A stretch of 55,557 nucleotides of DNA from a virus. This document shows positions 49,351 to 55,557 of this stretch, piece after piece (position 1 is the first letter of the stretch; each line of letters opens with the position of its first letter). The translations under genes and the position numbers were made by a program. The stretch spans positions 1-55,557 of the IMG/VR virus record IMGVR_UViG_3300044699_000015, one strand, 5' to 3'. The notes below the pieces were generated by a model. The model was given only the letters and a program-made list of their open reading frames with translations, did not search any database and had not been told where the DNA came from.

Positions 49351-49728
49351 GCTTCCTACAGGACTCTGTAAATCAACTTCGGCTTGTTTGGATTGGTGCT
49401 CAGAATAAAGCTGTTCTGCCAGTTCAGCCGCTTTGATGTTTTCCTCTGTCGGCTCGTGGTTGGCTTTCCAGCGCGATAATTCAGCGGCTTTCTTCAATTG
49501 CACAGCCATGTTGGAATTGACCAGCGTATGAGTTTTATTGGCAACGGTGGCGAGATTGTCCAATTTGATGTCCCTTTGTTTGGAAGATTCCCGCAGGTCT
49601 GACTTTACTTCTTCGGCTTTTCTTGCGGCCTTGTTTGCCTGATGTTGCCCCATCCATGCGAGAGTAATGGTCACACCCGCCGCGAGCGTTGAGTCAATTA
49701 ATGCTTTCCAAACGATGTCACTCGGCAT
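49345..49728 (-). CDS. membrane-anchored helical protein, 127 aa
   Basis: An N-terminal membrane segment (LIDSTLAAGVTITLAWMGQH) then a long charged helix (KAARKAEEVKSDLRESSKQR, then KLDNLATVANKTHTLVNSNM) and AAELSRWKANHEPTEENI. This kind of anchored coiled coil, with HTLVNSNM, is common in phages and may be an i-spanin or holin partner. ATG at 49728 is chosen over a GTG at 49740 that would overlap the upstream stop. Confidence 0.65.
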   Translation of the reverse strand: MPSDIVWKALIDSTLAAGVTITLAWMGQHQANKAARKAEEVKSDLRESSKQRDIKLDNLATVANKTHTLVNSNMAVQLKKAAELSRWKANHEPTEENIKAAELAEQLYSEHQSKQAEVDLQSPVGSG

Positions 49729-49733
49729 AGCGA

Positions 49734-49976
49734 CTACCACGCTATAAAACTATGCCCCACAAGTCCAAGCAAAAAGTTCACCGCGATAATGAAGGCGCAG
49801 AAGTAAATCACCCATGTTATGACTTTTTTGAACAGGTCTGGAATGAACGGAGCAATGGATACGAGCCATATCAACGCTCCAAGGATAACCCCCACAATGA
49901 TGAGAACTAAGATAGCGTGGATAAAATCGCTTCCACCTCCGCCGCTGGTCAGAACAACCGCAGATAACATATTCAT
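49734..49976 (-). CDS. membrane protein, 80 aa
   Basis: Two membrane spans (HAILVLIIVGVILGALIWLV and VITWVIYFCAFIIAVNFLLG) with a short polar turn containing PDLFKK. Holin-like. Lies just upstream of the membrane-anchored helical protein, so the two may make a lysis pair without a visible endolysin. Confidence 0.62.
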   Translation of the reverse strand: MNMLSAVVLTSGGGGSDFIHAILVLIIVGVILGALIWLVSIAPFIPDLFKKVITWVIYFCAFIIAVNFLLGLVGHSFIAW

Positions 49977-49988
49977 AAAATAAGGCGA

Positions 49989-50285
49989 TTATCCTGTAAC
50001 GACAAGTAACGGGGGTTTTGGTCTAAAAGAATTGCACTTGAGGCCATTCCACGCTTCGACTGCGGAGCGTGGGTCTTTATACGCGCCCGTCCTAAATCCG
50101 GTTTTGCAATCGGGATTCATACAACGCACCTCTGGCCAGAATCCGTTTTCGGATAAATGCACAAGCTGCCCGTCTCCCCCACAAATCGGACATGGGTCAA
50201 GCGTAACCGTCCATGGCTCTGCACTGACTAACTTCCTTGTTTCCAAAGAGATTGTGGTCAGCACGAATTGATTGCTTGTCGTCAT
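49989..50285 (-). CDS. Lar-like zinc-ribbon protein, 98 aa
   Basis: The zinc ribbon CPICGGDGQLVHL then VRCMNPDCKTGF, with SAVEAWNGLKC after, is the Lar (restriction alleviation) pattern. Lar-type proteins in other phages help against host restriction; that role here is inferred. The start at 50285 comes after an AGGCGATT site. Confidence 0.7.
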   Translation of the reverse strand: MTTSNQFVLTTISLETRKLVSAEPWTVTLDPCPICGGDGQLVHLSENGFWPEVRCMNPDCKTGFRTGAYKDPRSAVEAWNGLKCNSFRPKPPLLVVTG

Positions 50286-50349
50286 GGCATAATCGCCTAA
50301 AATGAAGCGTGACGCTATTAACGCCACGCTGTTAGGGAGCCAACTGCAA

Positions 50350-50604
50350 TTAAGCTGTCGGAGGAGCGGGAGGCGTTTTATCCGCAAGGGCTTGCAGATT
50401 CGCCTTGGAAGTTGCCAAACGTGCTTCCATCGCGTCCACATCGGCTTGGTCTTCGGCAGTGAACGTGCCAGCCGAGTTTTGCAGCCGCGCAACGGTGTCA
50501 ATGTAGAACTGAATGTCGCCAGTCAGGTCGGTTGTGGCGGTATCAACGGCGTCGAGAAACGCTGCGATGTCGGCATTGTATTGTTTAACGGTATTTGTTG
50601 CCAT
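50350..50604 (-). CDS. phage coiled-coil protein, 84 aa
   Basis: A small, acidic helical protein seen in many phages: NTVKQYNADIAAFLDAVDTA then GDIQFYIDTVARLQNSAG, ADQADVDAMEARLATSKANL and a Pro-rich end. Function unknown. Confidence 0.68.
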   Translation of the reverse strand: MATNTVKQYNADIAAFLDAVDTATTDLTGDIQFYIDTVARLQNSAGTFTAEDQADVDAMEARLATSKANLQALADKTPPAPPTA

Positions 50605-50608
50605 AATG

Positions 50609-50809
50609 TTATTTTGATTTTGGTTTACTGTCTGTCAAACTGGCCAGAGCTTGCAACCTTTTTGTGATGTGTTTTAATCGCCTCAGATTGACCGCCATTG
50701 CGTCTTTGTCCTCTTGGGTCACTGAGTCACCAAACACCGCCTTAATCGTCTCTGTGAGGCATCTAATCGCTTCCTCAGCGCCTTTCAAGGCTCGCTCACT
50801 CATTCGCAT
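50609..50809 (-). CDS. small helical protein, 66 aa
   Basis: One long charged helix (SERALKGAEEAIRCLTETIK and AMAVNLRRLKHITKRLQALA), ending KPKSK. The gap to the next gene is 4 bases. Function unknown. Confidence 0.6.
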   Translation of the reverse strand: MRMSERALKGAEEAIRCLTETIKAVFGDSVTQEDKDAMAVNLRRLKHITKRLQALASLTDSKPKSK

Positions 50810-50815
50810 ACTGTG

Positions 50816-51232
50816 TCAGGGATTGTGGGCTTGAGCAAGTAGGGGATTTACCCCTTGGGCTGCGGCGACATGAGAATACAGGTTCACAGGCGATGCTCCA
50901 AAGTTTAACGGCATCCTGCGATTGAAAACGCATTGGACATCGGACTGTGCAAGAATGTTGTCTGCTTCCACTTCCACGGCGGAATAGCCCAATGATATAA
51001 GTTTGAGATATTCCGAAAACGTAAACCATCGTTTAAGTTGCTCAACTGAAATGCAACCGCATCCTAGATGCATTCCTTTCGCAGATTTCCTGAGAACATT
51101 TTCAAATCCTCCAAATTCAACCGGCCAAGGCGGAAGATTTAAATGGTCATCCCTGTCTTCAACCCAAGTATGGGAAAAACCCGGTTTCCATGGGCCTCTA
51201 CCATGTTTGTCTTGAACTCTAAATACTTTCAT
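50816..51232 (-). CDS. hypothetical protein, 138 aa
   Basis: Not assigned. N-terminal half has KHGRGPWKPGFSHTWVEDRD and a Cys pair CGC; the middle has EQLKRWFTFSEYLKLISLGY and EVEADNILAQSDVQCVFNRR. Reads like a phage protein that detects or binds a partner, but no function is known. Followed by the non-coding tRNA-like region. Confidence 0.65.
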   Translation of the reverse strand: MKVFRVQDKHGRGPWKPGFSHTWVEDRDDHLNLPPWPVEFGGFENVLRKSAKGMHLGCGCISVEQLKRWFTFSEYLKLISLGYSAVEVEADNILAQSDVQCVFNRRMPLNFGASPVNLYSHVAAAQGVNPLLAQAHNP

Positions 51233-51543
51233 TCTCTCTAAGTTAAGTGTCGGTTAAATTGGTTGGGGCAGACTTTTGCATTGAGTCTCTACCGGAATCA
51301 CATCCGGCGTGCTATTATTTCCAGCGATTTCACGGGCGGGTAAACGTCATTGCCGCACTATCGTTCCGCTTCGAGAGCGTCTATGCTAGCGCGAATTAAC
51401 ACTATGCCCCAAATTTAAGAGCGAGTTGTGGAATCGAACCACATTCTCTAGATAACATCGGTAGCAAGCCGACTCGTGTCCAGCGCATGAAGCCAACATG
51501 ATTATACCGGATAACCTGTGCGCACATGCTGTCCCGCTCAAAA
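51233..51543 (-). other. non-coding region with tRNA-like 3' half
   Basis: On the minus strand a textbook T-arm (5-bp stem with loop TTCGATT, at 51443-51427) is followed by CTCGCTC that can pair with GAGCGGG 112 bases upstream (51538-51532). A 5-bp hairpin with a 7-base loop (51473-51457) lies where an anticodon arm could be, and a 13-base variable region separates them. The whole is about 120 bases, too long for a tRNA, and lacks a proper D-arm and encoded CCA. It may be a degenerate tRNA or a tRNA-like structure. Confidence 0.35.
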
Positions 51544-51774
51544 TCATCTTTTCACCTTCGCAAATCTGTCTCGCACGCCACAGTCGCACTCGCAACCGTT
51601 GGATTTAAAGAACTTTAATGTCCTCTTAATATCCAAGTCACTTCCAAACCCCATTTCGAGCATGACAAAGGCGCAATTGCACCATCCCTGCCGACAATCC
51701 CACTCGCACAAACGGACTTTCAACCGCTTAATGAACTCGTTGAAACGCGGGTGGTTGTCGTTAAGGATTGTCAT
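51544..51774 (-). CDS. Cys-rich protein, 76 aa
   Basis: MTILNDNHPRFNEFIKRLKV, then a Cys-rich centre (CEWDCRQGWCNC) and a second Cys pair near the end (CECDCG). A probable metal or disulfide protein. ATG at 51774 overlaps the preceding stop by 4 bases. Confidence 0.62.
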   Translation of the reverse strand: MTILNDNHPRFNEFIKRLKVRLCEWDCRQGWCNCAFVMLEMGFGSDLDIKRTLKFFKSNGCECDCGVRDRFAKVKR

Positions 51775-51986
51775 TGTGGCTTCAAGTCGCTTAACAGACA
51801 CTCGGCCATCTTGAATGGCTCTTTTTCCATTTCCCAACCTTCTGTTTCTTCGGTAGCAAATATCAAGGCGGTTTCCATCGCCTGAGCCATCCTAGCAACA
51901 TGCGGATTGCCGTGAGTTGTGCAAAGCTCTCGGTAATGTTTCTTGAGCTTTTCAATCGTGGCTTCGGATGGTCTCGTGGATTTCAT
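51771..51986 (-). CDS. hypothetical protein, 71 aa
   Basis: Helical: KSTRPSEATIEKLKKHYREL, then NPHVARMAQAMETALIFATE. The start at 51986 is preferred for its GGAAG ribosome site, but a longer form from 52037 is possible. Coupled to the Cys-rich gene. Confidence 0.6.
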   Translation of the reverse strand: MKSTRPSEATIEKLKKHYRELCTTHGNPHVARMAQAMETALIFATEETEGWEMEKEPFKMAECLLSDLKPQ

Positions 51987-52037
51987 AACAATACTTCCAT
52001 AGGTTGATTGAATGCTGCCGCCGAGGTTACTAGCCAT

Positions 52038-52270
52038 AACAGCTTACTCGGGTCAAGGGCTTAAAAGGCCCCTATTTTAGGACGAGCTAACAATCGAGTG
52101 GGTTTATTTGCAAATTACACCCATCCAACTGATTCAGCTCCCAAACTACAGCAGCATCCAATCAACGCCTGAAATTATCACCCCGCCGTTGCAAAGTCCA
52201 TCCGATGTAATACGGATGCCATTCCGAACACTTTCACCTTGCCATTTTTAATCGGCGGGAGGACGATGCG
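52038..52270 (+). promoter_or_regulatory. intergenic region with palindrome
   Basis: About 230 non-coding bases between diverging genes. A GGGC/GCCC hairpin followed by CTATTTT lies near 52059-52080, and a 6-bp inverted repeat CATCCG (52200-52205) / CGGATG (52214-52219), just upstream of the HTH paralogue, could be its operator. A GGGAGG ribosome site lies at 52257-52262. Confidence 0.4.
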
Positions 52271-52273
52271 AGA

Positions 52274-53251
52274 ATGCTTGACAGGAAATGGTCATTTGAC
52301 CAATATCGGAGCAATGTATACGTTGATTCAGTTCGCGGCAAGCGAGTCTCAATCGCCCCCGTTCGTGTCTGTAGGAGTCCGAAGCCTTGCCGCCCAAAGA
52401 CGTATACAGCCTACAGACATGAATCGGGGTTATTGGGAATCGCCTTGCAATTAGACCCCAAGATTTATTCCCAAATCATTCAAGATAAGCGTATCTCTCA
52501 CGGCGCTTTCAGGGTGTGGCATCTACTTCGAGACATGACCGGCGACAACACTCATTGCTGGCCATCCATGCGGACGATATGCAAGAAGATTAGTTGCAGC
52601 AAATCTTCGGTTTCGGGGTGGATTAAAGAGCTAATCGAAGCGCAGTATGTAACGGTGAAGCGCGGCTCTCGACATTCGCCAAACAGGTATTTCGTGAGCG
52701 GTATCGTTTCAAACCTCAGTGTCTCGGAAGGATACCACAGAGGTATCGTTTCAGGGACGGAATTGAACTCAAAGAATATTAACTCAAATAACCAACTAGC
52801 TTCTAGTATGGAAAATCCACAAGACAAAAACGTTCAGGACTTCCACCACTGTTACAGGCAATCAACGGGATTAGATGTCTCTCTTAATTTTTACCGTGAA
52901 AGCATGTGGCGCGAATGGTTCCGGTATGGCGAAACTCATTGCGGTGGGTTTACTCAGGACGACTTGCGGGCCGTGGTTGAGTTGCGAAAATTCCGGGCCA
53001 AGAACAAAATGCAGGGATACCACACTTTAGCGTTTAATGCGCTTATAGGCTCGCCAGATGTCATGGAGGAGGATTTGTCAGAAGCCCGCGCAAAGTCTCG
53101 CCAGCGCAAGCCTAGCGCCAGAGACGCGATTTTAAGAGCCACAGGCCGACCCACAGAGCCAACCCGTGCTGCTGTGACTGCGGGCAATGTGATTGAGGGG
53201 GAACGCGCTTTCCAAGCGTTCAGGCAATGGCGTGCAGAGAATAACCTGTGA
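52274..53251 (+). CDS. HTH_36-type replication-like protein (paralogue of 2406-3155)
   Basis: 325 residues. The central winged HTH (LDPKIYSQIIQDKRISHGAF, then RVWHLLRDMTGDNTHCWPSM and TICKKISCSKSSVSGWIKEL) is the same as in the minus-strand gene at 2406. The C-terminal part (YRESMWREWFRYGETHCGGF, then DLRAVVELRKFRAKNKMQGY) is unique and typical of phage replication proteins. The N-terminal 60 residues are also related in outline. An ATG at 52274 is used; a different-frame start at 52266 exists. Confidence 0.78.
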   Translation: MLDRKWSFDQYRSNVYVDSVRGKRVSIAPVRVCRSPKPCRPKTYTAYRHESGLLGIALQLDPKIYSQIIQDKRISHGAFRVWHLLRDMTGDNTHCWPSMRTICKKISCSKSSVSGWIKELIEAQYVTVKRGSRHSPNRYFVSGIVSNLSVSEGYHRGIVSGTELNSKNINSNNQLASSMENPQDKNVQDFHHCYRQSTGLDVSLNFYRESMWREWFRYGETHCGGFTQDDLRAVVELRKFRAKNKMQGYHTLAFNALIGSPDVMEEDLSEARAKSRQRKPSARDAILRATGRPTEPTRAAVTAGNVIEGERAFQAFRQWRAENNL

Positions 53252-53257
53252 ATAACA

Positions 53258-53428
53258 ATGACCTTTGAACAAGCAGCCAAGAAAGCGTGCATATTCGATT
53301 ATCTGTCTCGCACGGAGCGCAATCGAAAAGCTGCGAAACGTGCGATTTACAGAGCCACAGTTAATTGCGAACTGTTGAAAGCAAAAGCAATGGTTCGCGC
53401 ATTGCAAATTACGAGGCTTAGACAATGA
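53258..53428 (+). CDS. small basic protein, 56 aa
   Basis: A short gene, MTFEQAAKKACIFDYLSRTE, rich in Lys and Arg, ends KAMVRALQITRLRQ. It follows the HTH gene by 6 bases. Basic helical composition suggests nucleic-acid binding; below the usual length cut-off. Confidence 0.5.
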   Translation: MTFEQAAKKACIFDYLSRTERNRKAAKRAIYRATVNCELLKAKAMVRALQITRLRQ

Positions 53429-53438
53429 GCTAAAGTTT

Positions 53439-53570
53439 ATGAGACGCGTTTTCCTTTTGGGAGCTATGGCCTGTGTAGTGCTTGCAAAACATGACAGGCC
53501 GTCATGGGCTGGCCCCGCCTATCTTATTGTGGCCTACTGCCTCGTTTGTTTGTATGAGAAAAAGGACTAA
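53439..53570 (+). CDS. small membrane protein, 43 aa
   Basis: Two short hydrophobic segments, RRVFLLGAMACVVLA and AYLIVAYCLVCLY, with a basic N-terminus and KKD end. Below usual length cut-offs. Follows the previous small gene by 10 bases. Confidence 0.48.
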   Translation: MRRVFLLGAMACVVLAKHDRPSWAGPAYLIVAYCLVCLYEKKD

Positions 53571-53574
53571 GCAA

Positions 53575-53733
53575 ATGGGCCATAACCAAACCGCGAGCGG
53601 TGGCGTCCGCGCTCCGGCAGGCCCCAAACCCAAACCACCGCAACCAACCTACAAACCCGACATTGATAACATGTCCCCAATCGAACGGGCATGGCGACGG
53701 GAGAGACAGAGCATGAAATTGAAAGGTGAATGA
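53575..53733 (+). CDS. small Pro-rich protein, 52 aa
   Basis: GHNQTASGGVRAPAGPKPKP then PPQPTYKPDIDNMSPIERAW: Pro/Lys-rich N-terminal half and a helical ERAWRRERQSMKLKG tail. Start at 53575 chosen by composition. Coupled with the next gene. Confidence 0.52.
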   Translation: MGHNQTASGGVRAPAGPKPKPPQPTYKPDIDNMSPIERAWRRERQSMKLKGE

Positions 53734-53734
53734 T

Positions 53735-54034
53735 ATGGGCTATTTTCCAAACGGAACAGCGGGAGATTGTTACGAGCATGAGTATTGCTTTAATTGCATC
53801 CATTATGGCCCGCAAGATGGCCCCGGATGTCCAATTATGTTGGCGCACATTCTCCACAATTATGAGGAGTGCAATAACGAGAAAAGCATATTGCATTTGC
53901 TTATTCCGATGGATGAACAAGGATTTAACAAGAAGTGCCTTATGTTCGTTGAGTCTGCCAAGGCATTTAAAGGTACTTTGTCACCACATTTGAAAGAGTG
54001 GGCAAAGAAACAAGGAATAGTCGAAGTCAAGTGA
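53735..54034 (+). CDS. Cys-rich phage protein, 99 aa
   Basis: Small phage-type protein with CYEHEYCFNCIHYGPQDGPG then CPIMLAHILHNYEECNN and KKCLMFV: several Cys and His that could bind zinc. An AAAGG site lies 8 bases before the ATG at 53735. Its stop overlaps the GTG of the nuclease gene. Confidence 0.65.
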   Translation: MGYFPNGTAGDCYEHEYCFNCIHYGPQDGPGCPIMLAHILHNYEECNNEKSILHLLIPMDEQGFNKKCLMFVESAKAFKGTLSPHLKEWAKKQGIVEVK

Positions 54035-54405
54035 GCCAAAAATTCAACTCGGCATGGCTGGAAAAACAGCGTTTAAAGCGTCCAGAATCGATTATAGCGC
54101 GTCCTAGCAATGTTGCTTTAGAGAAAGACCTGCACGCCCTAATCCTGTCCTATTGCCGCGATAATCGCATTTACGTGGTGCATAGCAGGATGGATAAGAG
54201 GGCAACCAACAATACCGGCACAACGGACTTTATCTTAGCGATGCCACAAGGAAGAACACTATGGATTGAGGCAAAGCGCAAAGGCGGTAAACTGTCACCA
54301 GAACAAACTATCACAAGGCATGTGCTTAGAGCTTTGGGGCATCAGCATTATGTGGTTTGGAACTATGCCGACTTCGTTTCGATTGTGAAGGCTCAAACTG
54401 CCTGA
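54031..54405 (+). CDS. VRR-NUC nuclease
   Basis: A 124-residue PD-(D/E)XK enzyme of the VRR-NUC type. The conserved block has GTTDFILAMP (Asp 66), then TLWIEAKRKGGKLSPEQ (Glu 80, Lys 82), and a final HQHYVVWNYADFV strand. VRR-NUC proteins in phages act as junction resolvases or structure-specific nucleases. GTG start overlaps the previous stop. The last 80 bases overlap the opposing membrane gene. Confidence 0.85.
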   Translation: MSQKFNSAWLEKQRLKRPESIIARPSNVALEKDLHALILSYCRDNRIYVVHSRMDKRATNNTGTTDFILAMPQGRTLWIEAKRKGGKLSPEQTITRHVLRALGHQHYVVWNYADFVSIVKAQTA

Positions 54406-54571
54406 ACAACTTATCCGTTTTCCTATCGCGTTTGCGCTTCTTTAGCCAATTCCAAAGAAATTCGTCTGGCCGAAATGTGATTACAAACGCCACACAAATA
54501 CAGAATACTAGCGCCAGCGCCCATTTCCATTCGTTGTCATCACCGCTACCACCATAATGTGAAACCATCAT
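54326..54571 (-). CDS. membrane protein, 81 aa
   Basis: One membrane span near the start (WKWALALVFCICVAFVITF) then a very basic tail (WLKKRKRDRKTDKLFRQF). The ATG at 54571 overlaps the previous stop. The tail end is encoded antisense to the VRR-NUC C-terminus; the overlapping part may be incidental. Confidence 0.55.
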   Translation of the reverse strand: MMVSHYGGSGDDNEWKWALALVFCICVAFVITFRPDEFLWNWLKKRKRDRKTDKLFRQFEPSQSKRSRHSSKPHNADAPKL

Positions 54572-54882
54572 ACTTTCTTCTTCCTTTCGCCATACCCATT
54601 CTCCCGCGCAAGCTGGATAGCTTCTAGGTGCTGTTTCCAAATCTCTTTATCTCTCTGGCAAACTAATCCGTTCTCATCAAAGTAATTGCCACATAACTCC
54701 GACATTCCTTCCAAGGCATCGAATAGTTGTTGGGCGATGGCGCGATGGTGGGCAAGCTCTTGCTCAAGGTCGGCCATGTCTGAATCATTTACTGGCCTGA
54801 CTTTGTTAGTAGGATACAATATCTGATACTGCATTAACGCCCTTTGTCTAGCAGCGTCAGTCCGTGGTGTATCACTTTTCAT
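54568..54882 (-). CDS. phage protein starting MKSDTPRTDA, 104 aa
   Basis: A common phage small-protein type with KSDTPRTDAARQRALMQ start, then DMADLEQELAHHRAIAQQLF and a Cys-containing middle. Function unknown. Overlaps both neighbours. Confidence 0.68.
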   Translation of the reverse strand: MKSDTPRTDAARQRALMQYQILYPTNKVRPVNDSDMADLEQELAHHRAIAQQLFDALEGMSELCGNYFDENGLVCQRDKEIWKQHLEAIQLARENGYGERKKKV

Positions 54883-55223
54883 ACTTTTGCTCGGGTGTTC
54901 CATAGCCTAACAGCTAGTTTGTATGGCCATTGTTGTTCTTGTGTGAAGACGTGAGGGCCGGTTGCTCCACAATTACGACAAATTACATAACAATAATAAT
55001 CCTCTGTAAAATACACTTCCTTCACTGATTTTTCACAATGCCAACACGGCAACAACTCTTGTTCGCCTGTGGGTGGTTGGGGTTCTAATCGTGTAAATAC
55101 AGCTTCTACAATAAGCTCGCCTTGGACAATCAGGATAATCTTTCGACAGTCATCCTTTGAGATGTATCCAAAACCTTTGTCTTGGAGCGCCTTTGTGATG
55201 CGTTCAATTTGTTCTGATTTCAT
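54879..55223 (-). CDS. Lar-like zinc-ribbon protein, 114 aa
   Basis: N-terminal helices (KSEQIERITKALQDKGFGYI) followed by a ribbon CWHCEKS...CRNCGATGP and KLAVRLWNTRA, the Lar-type pattern in which the last helix has WN. A second Lar-like gene is at 49989. Coupled to its neighbours by 4-base overlaps. Confidence 0.7.
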   Translation of the reverse strand: MKSEQIERITKALQDKGFGYISKDDCRKIILIVQGELIVEAVFTRLEPQPPTGEQELLPCWHCEKSVKEVYFTEDYYCYVICRNCGATGPHVFTQEQQWPYKLAVRLWNTRAKV

Positions 55224-55261
55224 AATTCATTCCACGGCCAACACTTCTTTTGTTTGGTCAT
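55220..55261 (-). CDS. 13-aa micro-ORF linking two genes
   Basis: MTKQKKCWPWNEL fits exactly between the stop of the 54-residue gene and the start of the Lar-like gene, overlapping both by 4 bases (ATGA). Translation could pass from one gene to the next through it. Confidence 0.4.
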   Translation of the reverse strand: MTKQKKCWPWNEL

Positions 55262-55422
55262 AGGGGTTTGTAAATTGCGCCGGATAAGACTGCGAATTGA
55301 ATCACCTTACGAATGTTTCGGCGATAATACTTTTTAGATTCTTTGTCGGACGATGGAAATAGCAGAGTAAATCCAAACCAGTGTCCGCGAGAGAACCAAT
55401 CGTAGTATTGTTCTGGTTTCAT
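55258..55422 (-). CDS. small protein, 54 aa
   Basis: MKPEQYYDWFSRGHWFGFTL then LFPSSDKESKKYYRRNIRKV and a hydrophobic end. Short but with a plausible GAAAG site 8 bases upstream. Follows the exonuclease C-terminus by about 25 bases. Confidence 0.5.
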   Translation of the reverse strand: MKPEQYYDWFSRGHWFGFTLLFPSSDKESKKYYRRNIRKVIQFAVLSGAIYKPL

Positions 55423-55447
55423 CCTCAAAATCTTTCGTTGGTGGGGG

Positions 55448-55557
55448 TTAATGTCGGTAGTCTAGGATTGGTTCGGGGGCTTCTCTCAAAAGCGCGTCTC
55501 GGTAGGTGTTTTTCTTCGGTGCAATGCCGCCATTGAGGGCCAGCATGTGATTGTGGG
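55448..55557 (-). CDS. C-terminal fragment, probably of the YqaJ exonuclease
   Basis: A frame that is open to the window edge and ends in TAA: ...HNHMLALNGGIAPKKNTYRD ALLREAPEPILDYRH. If the window is circular, it would continue from residue 195 of the exonuclease at 585-1, but one base is missing at the join for the frames to match. As an alternative, an ATG at 55546 would give a 32-residue protein. Confidence 0.5.
   Translation of the reverse strand, partial: HNHMLALNGGIAPKKNTYRDALLREAPEPILDYRH

Noticed and set aside
51415-51540. Functional tRNA gene
   Set aside because: About 120 bases, no acceptable D-arm, pyrimidine at position 37 of the best anticodon loop, and mismatched acceptor ends. 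Only the T-arm is convincing.
1-55557. CRISPR array or insertion sequence
   Set aside because: No spaced direct repeats of 24-40 bases and no transposase or terminal inverted repeats were found by eye.

Overview
The window is phage DNA, almost certainly a tailed phage (Caudoviricetes) of podovirus-like build. It carries a large terminase, a P22-length portal (read in two frames), a scaffold, a probable major capsid protein, a long run of tail and ejection proteins, and no tape measure or contractile sheath. Two lipoprotein signal peptides and several Sec signals point to a Gram-negative host. The host taxon cannot be named from the sequence. No integrase, repressor, DNA polymerase, helicase, primase or recognisable endolysin was found. 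Both ends cut a minus-strand gene, and the two fragments look like the N- and C-terminal parts of one YqaJ/lambda-type exonuclease. The window is therefore probably a complete circular or circularly permuted genome opened inside that gene.

Layout. 1-5985 (minus): tightly coupled early operon with YqaJ exonuclease, ERF annealing protein, an HTH replication-type protein and many small Cys-rich or unknown proteins. 5986-6023: overlapping divergent promoters. 6024-8752 (plus): GIY-YIG endonuclease and small genes, ending in a structured terminator RNA, then a basic coiled-coil protein. 8753-10540: non-coding DNA, a minus terminator, a replisome-organiser-like gene and a palindrome-rich control region. 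10541-11574 (plus): small genes including a lipoprotein. 11696-19196 (minus): portal, Cys-rich proteins, terminase, HNH endonuclease, a tail-fibre-like protein with a signal peptide, and a broken mobile HNH-like gene. 19304-30913 (plus): tail, Ig-domain and very large ejection proteins. 30825-41369 (minus): GroES, DUF5662, scaffold, then a seven-gene glycan cassette, DHH phosphoesterase, HTH and HNH genes. 41607-49337 (plus): capsid, small repeat proteins, fibre and lysis-type membrane proteins, two LuxR-type HTH mini-proteins. 49345-51986 (minus): small accessory genes and a tRNA-like fragment. 52274-54405 (plus): second HTH replication-type protein and a VRR-NUC nuclease. 54326-55557 (minus): small genes leading back into the exonuclease.

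How it may work. Replication probably relies on host machinery recruited by the HTH/replisome-organiser proteins, with YqaJ plus ERF supplying recombination. The most striking region is 33891-40357, where a GT9-like/GH130-like fusion, an SAM methyltransferase and three further glycosyltransferases sit between the scaffold and capsid genes and are transcribed with the scaffold. This suggests decoration of the virion or remodelling of host surface glycan. The GH130-like gene is split by an HNH-AP2 gene with 4-base stop/start overlaps at both joints. Four long virion genes (portal, tail fibre, tail protein, ejection protein) each need one base skipped at a homopolymer to read through. This may be sequence error, but the poly-G run of eight in the fibre gene could also be a phase-variation tract. 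Several first genes have a -10 box only 6-8 bases before their ATG, which suggests leaderless transcripts.
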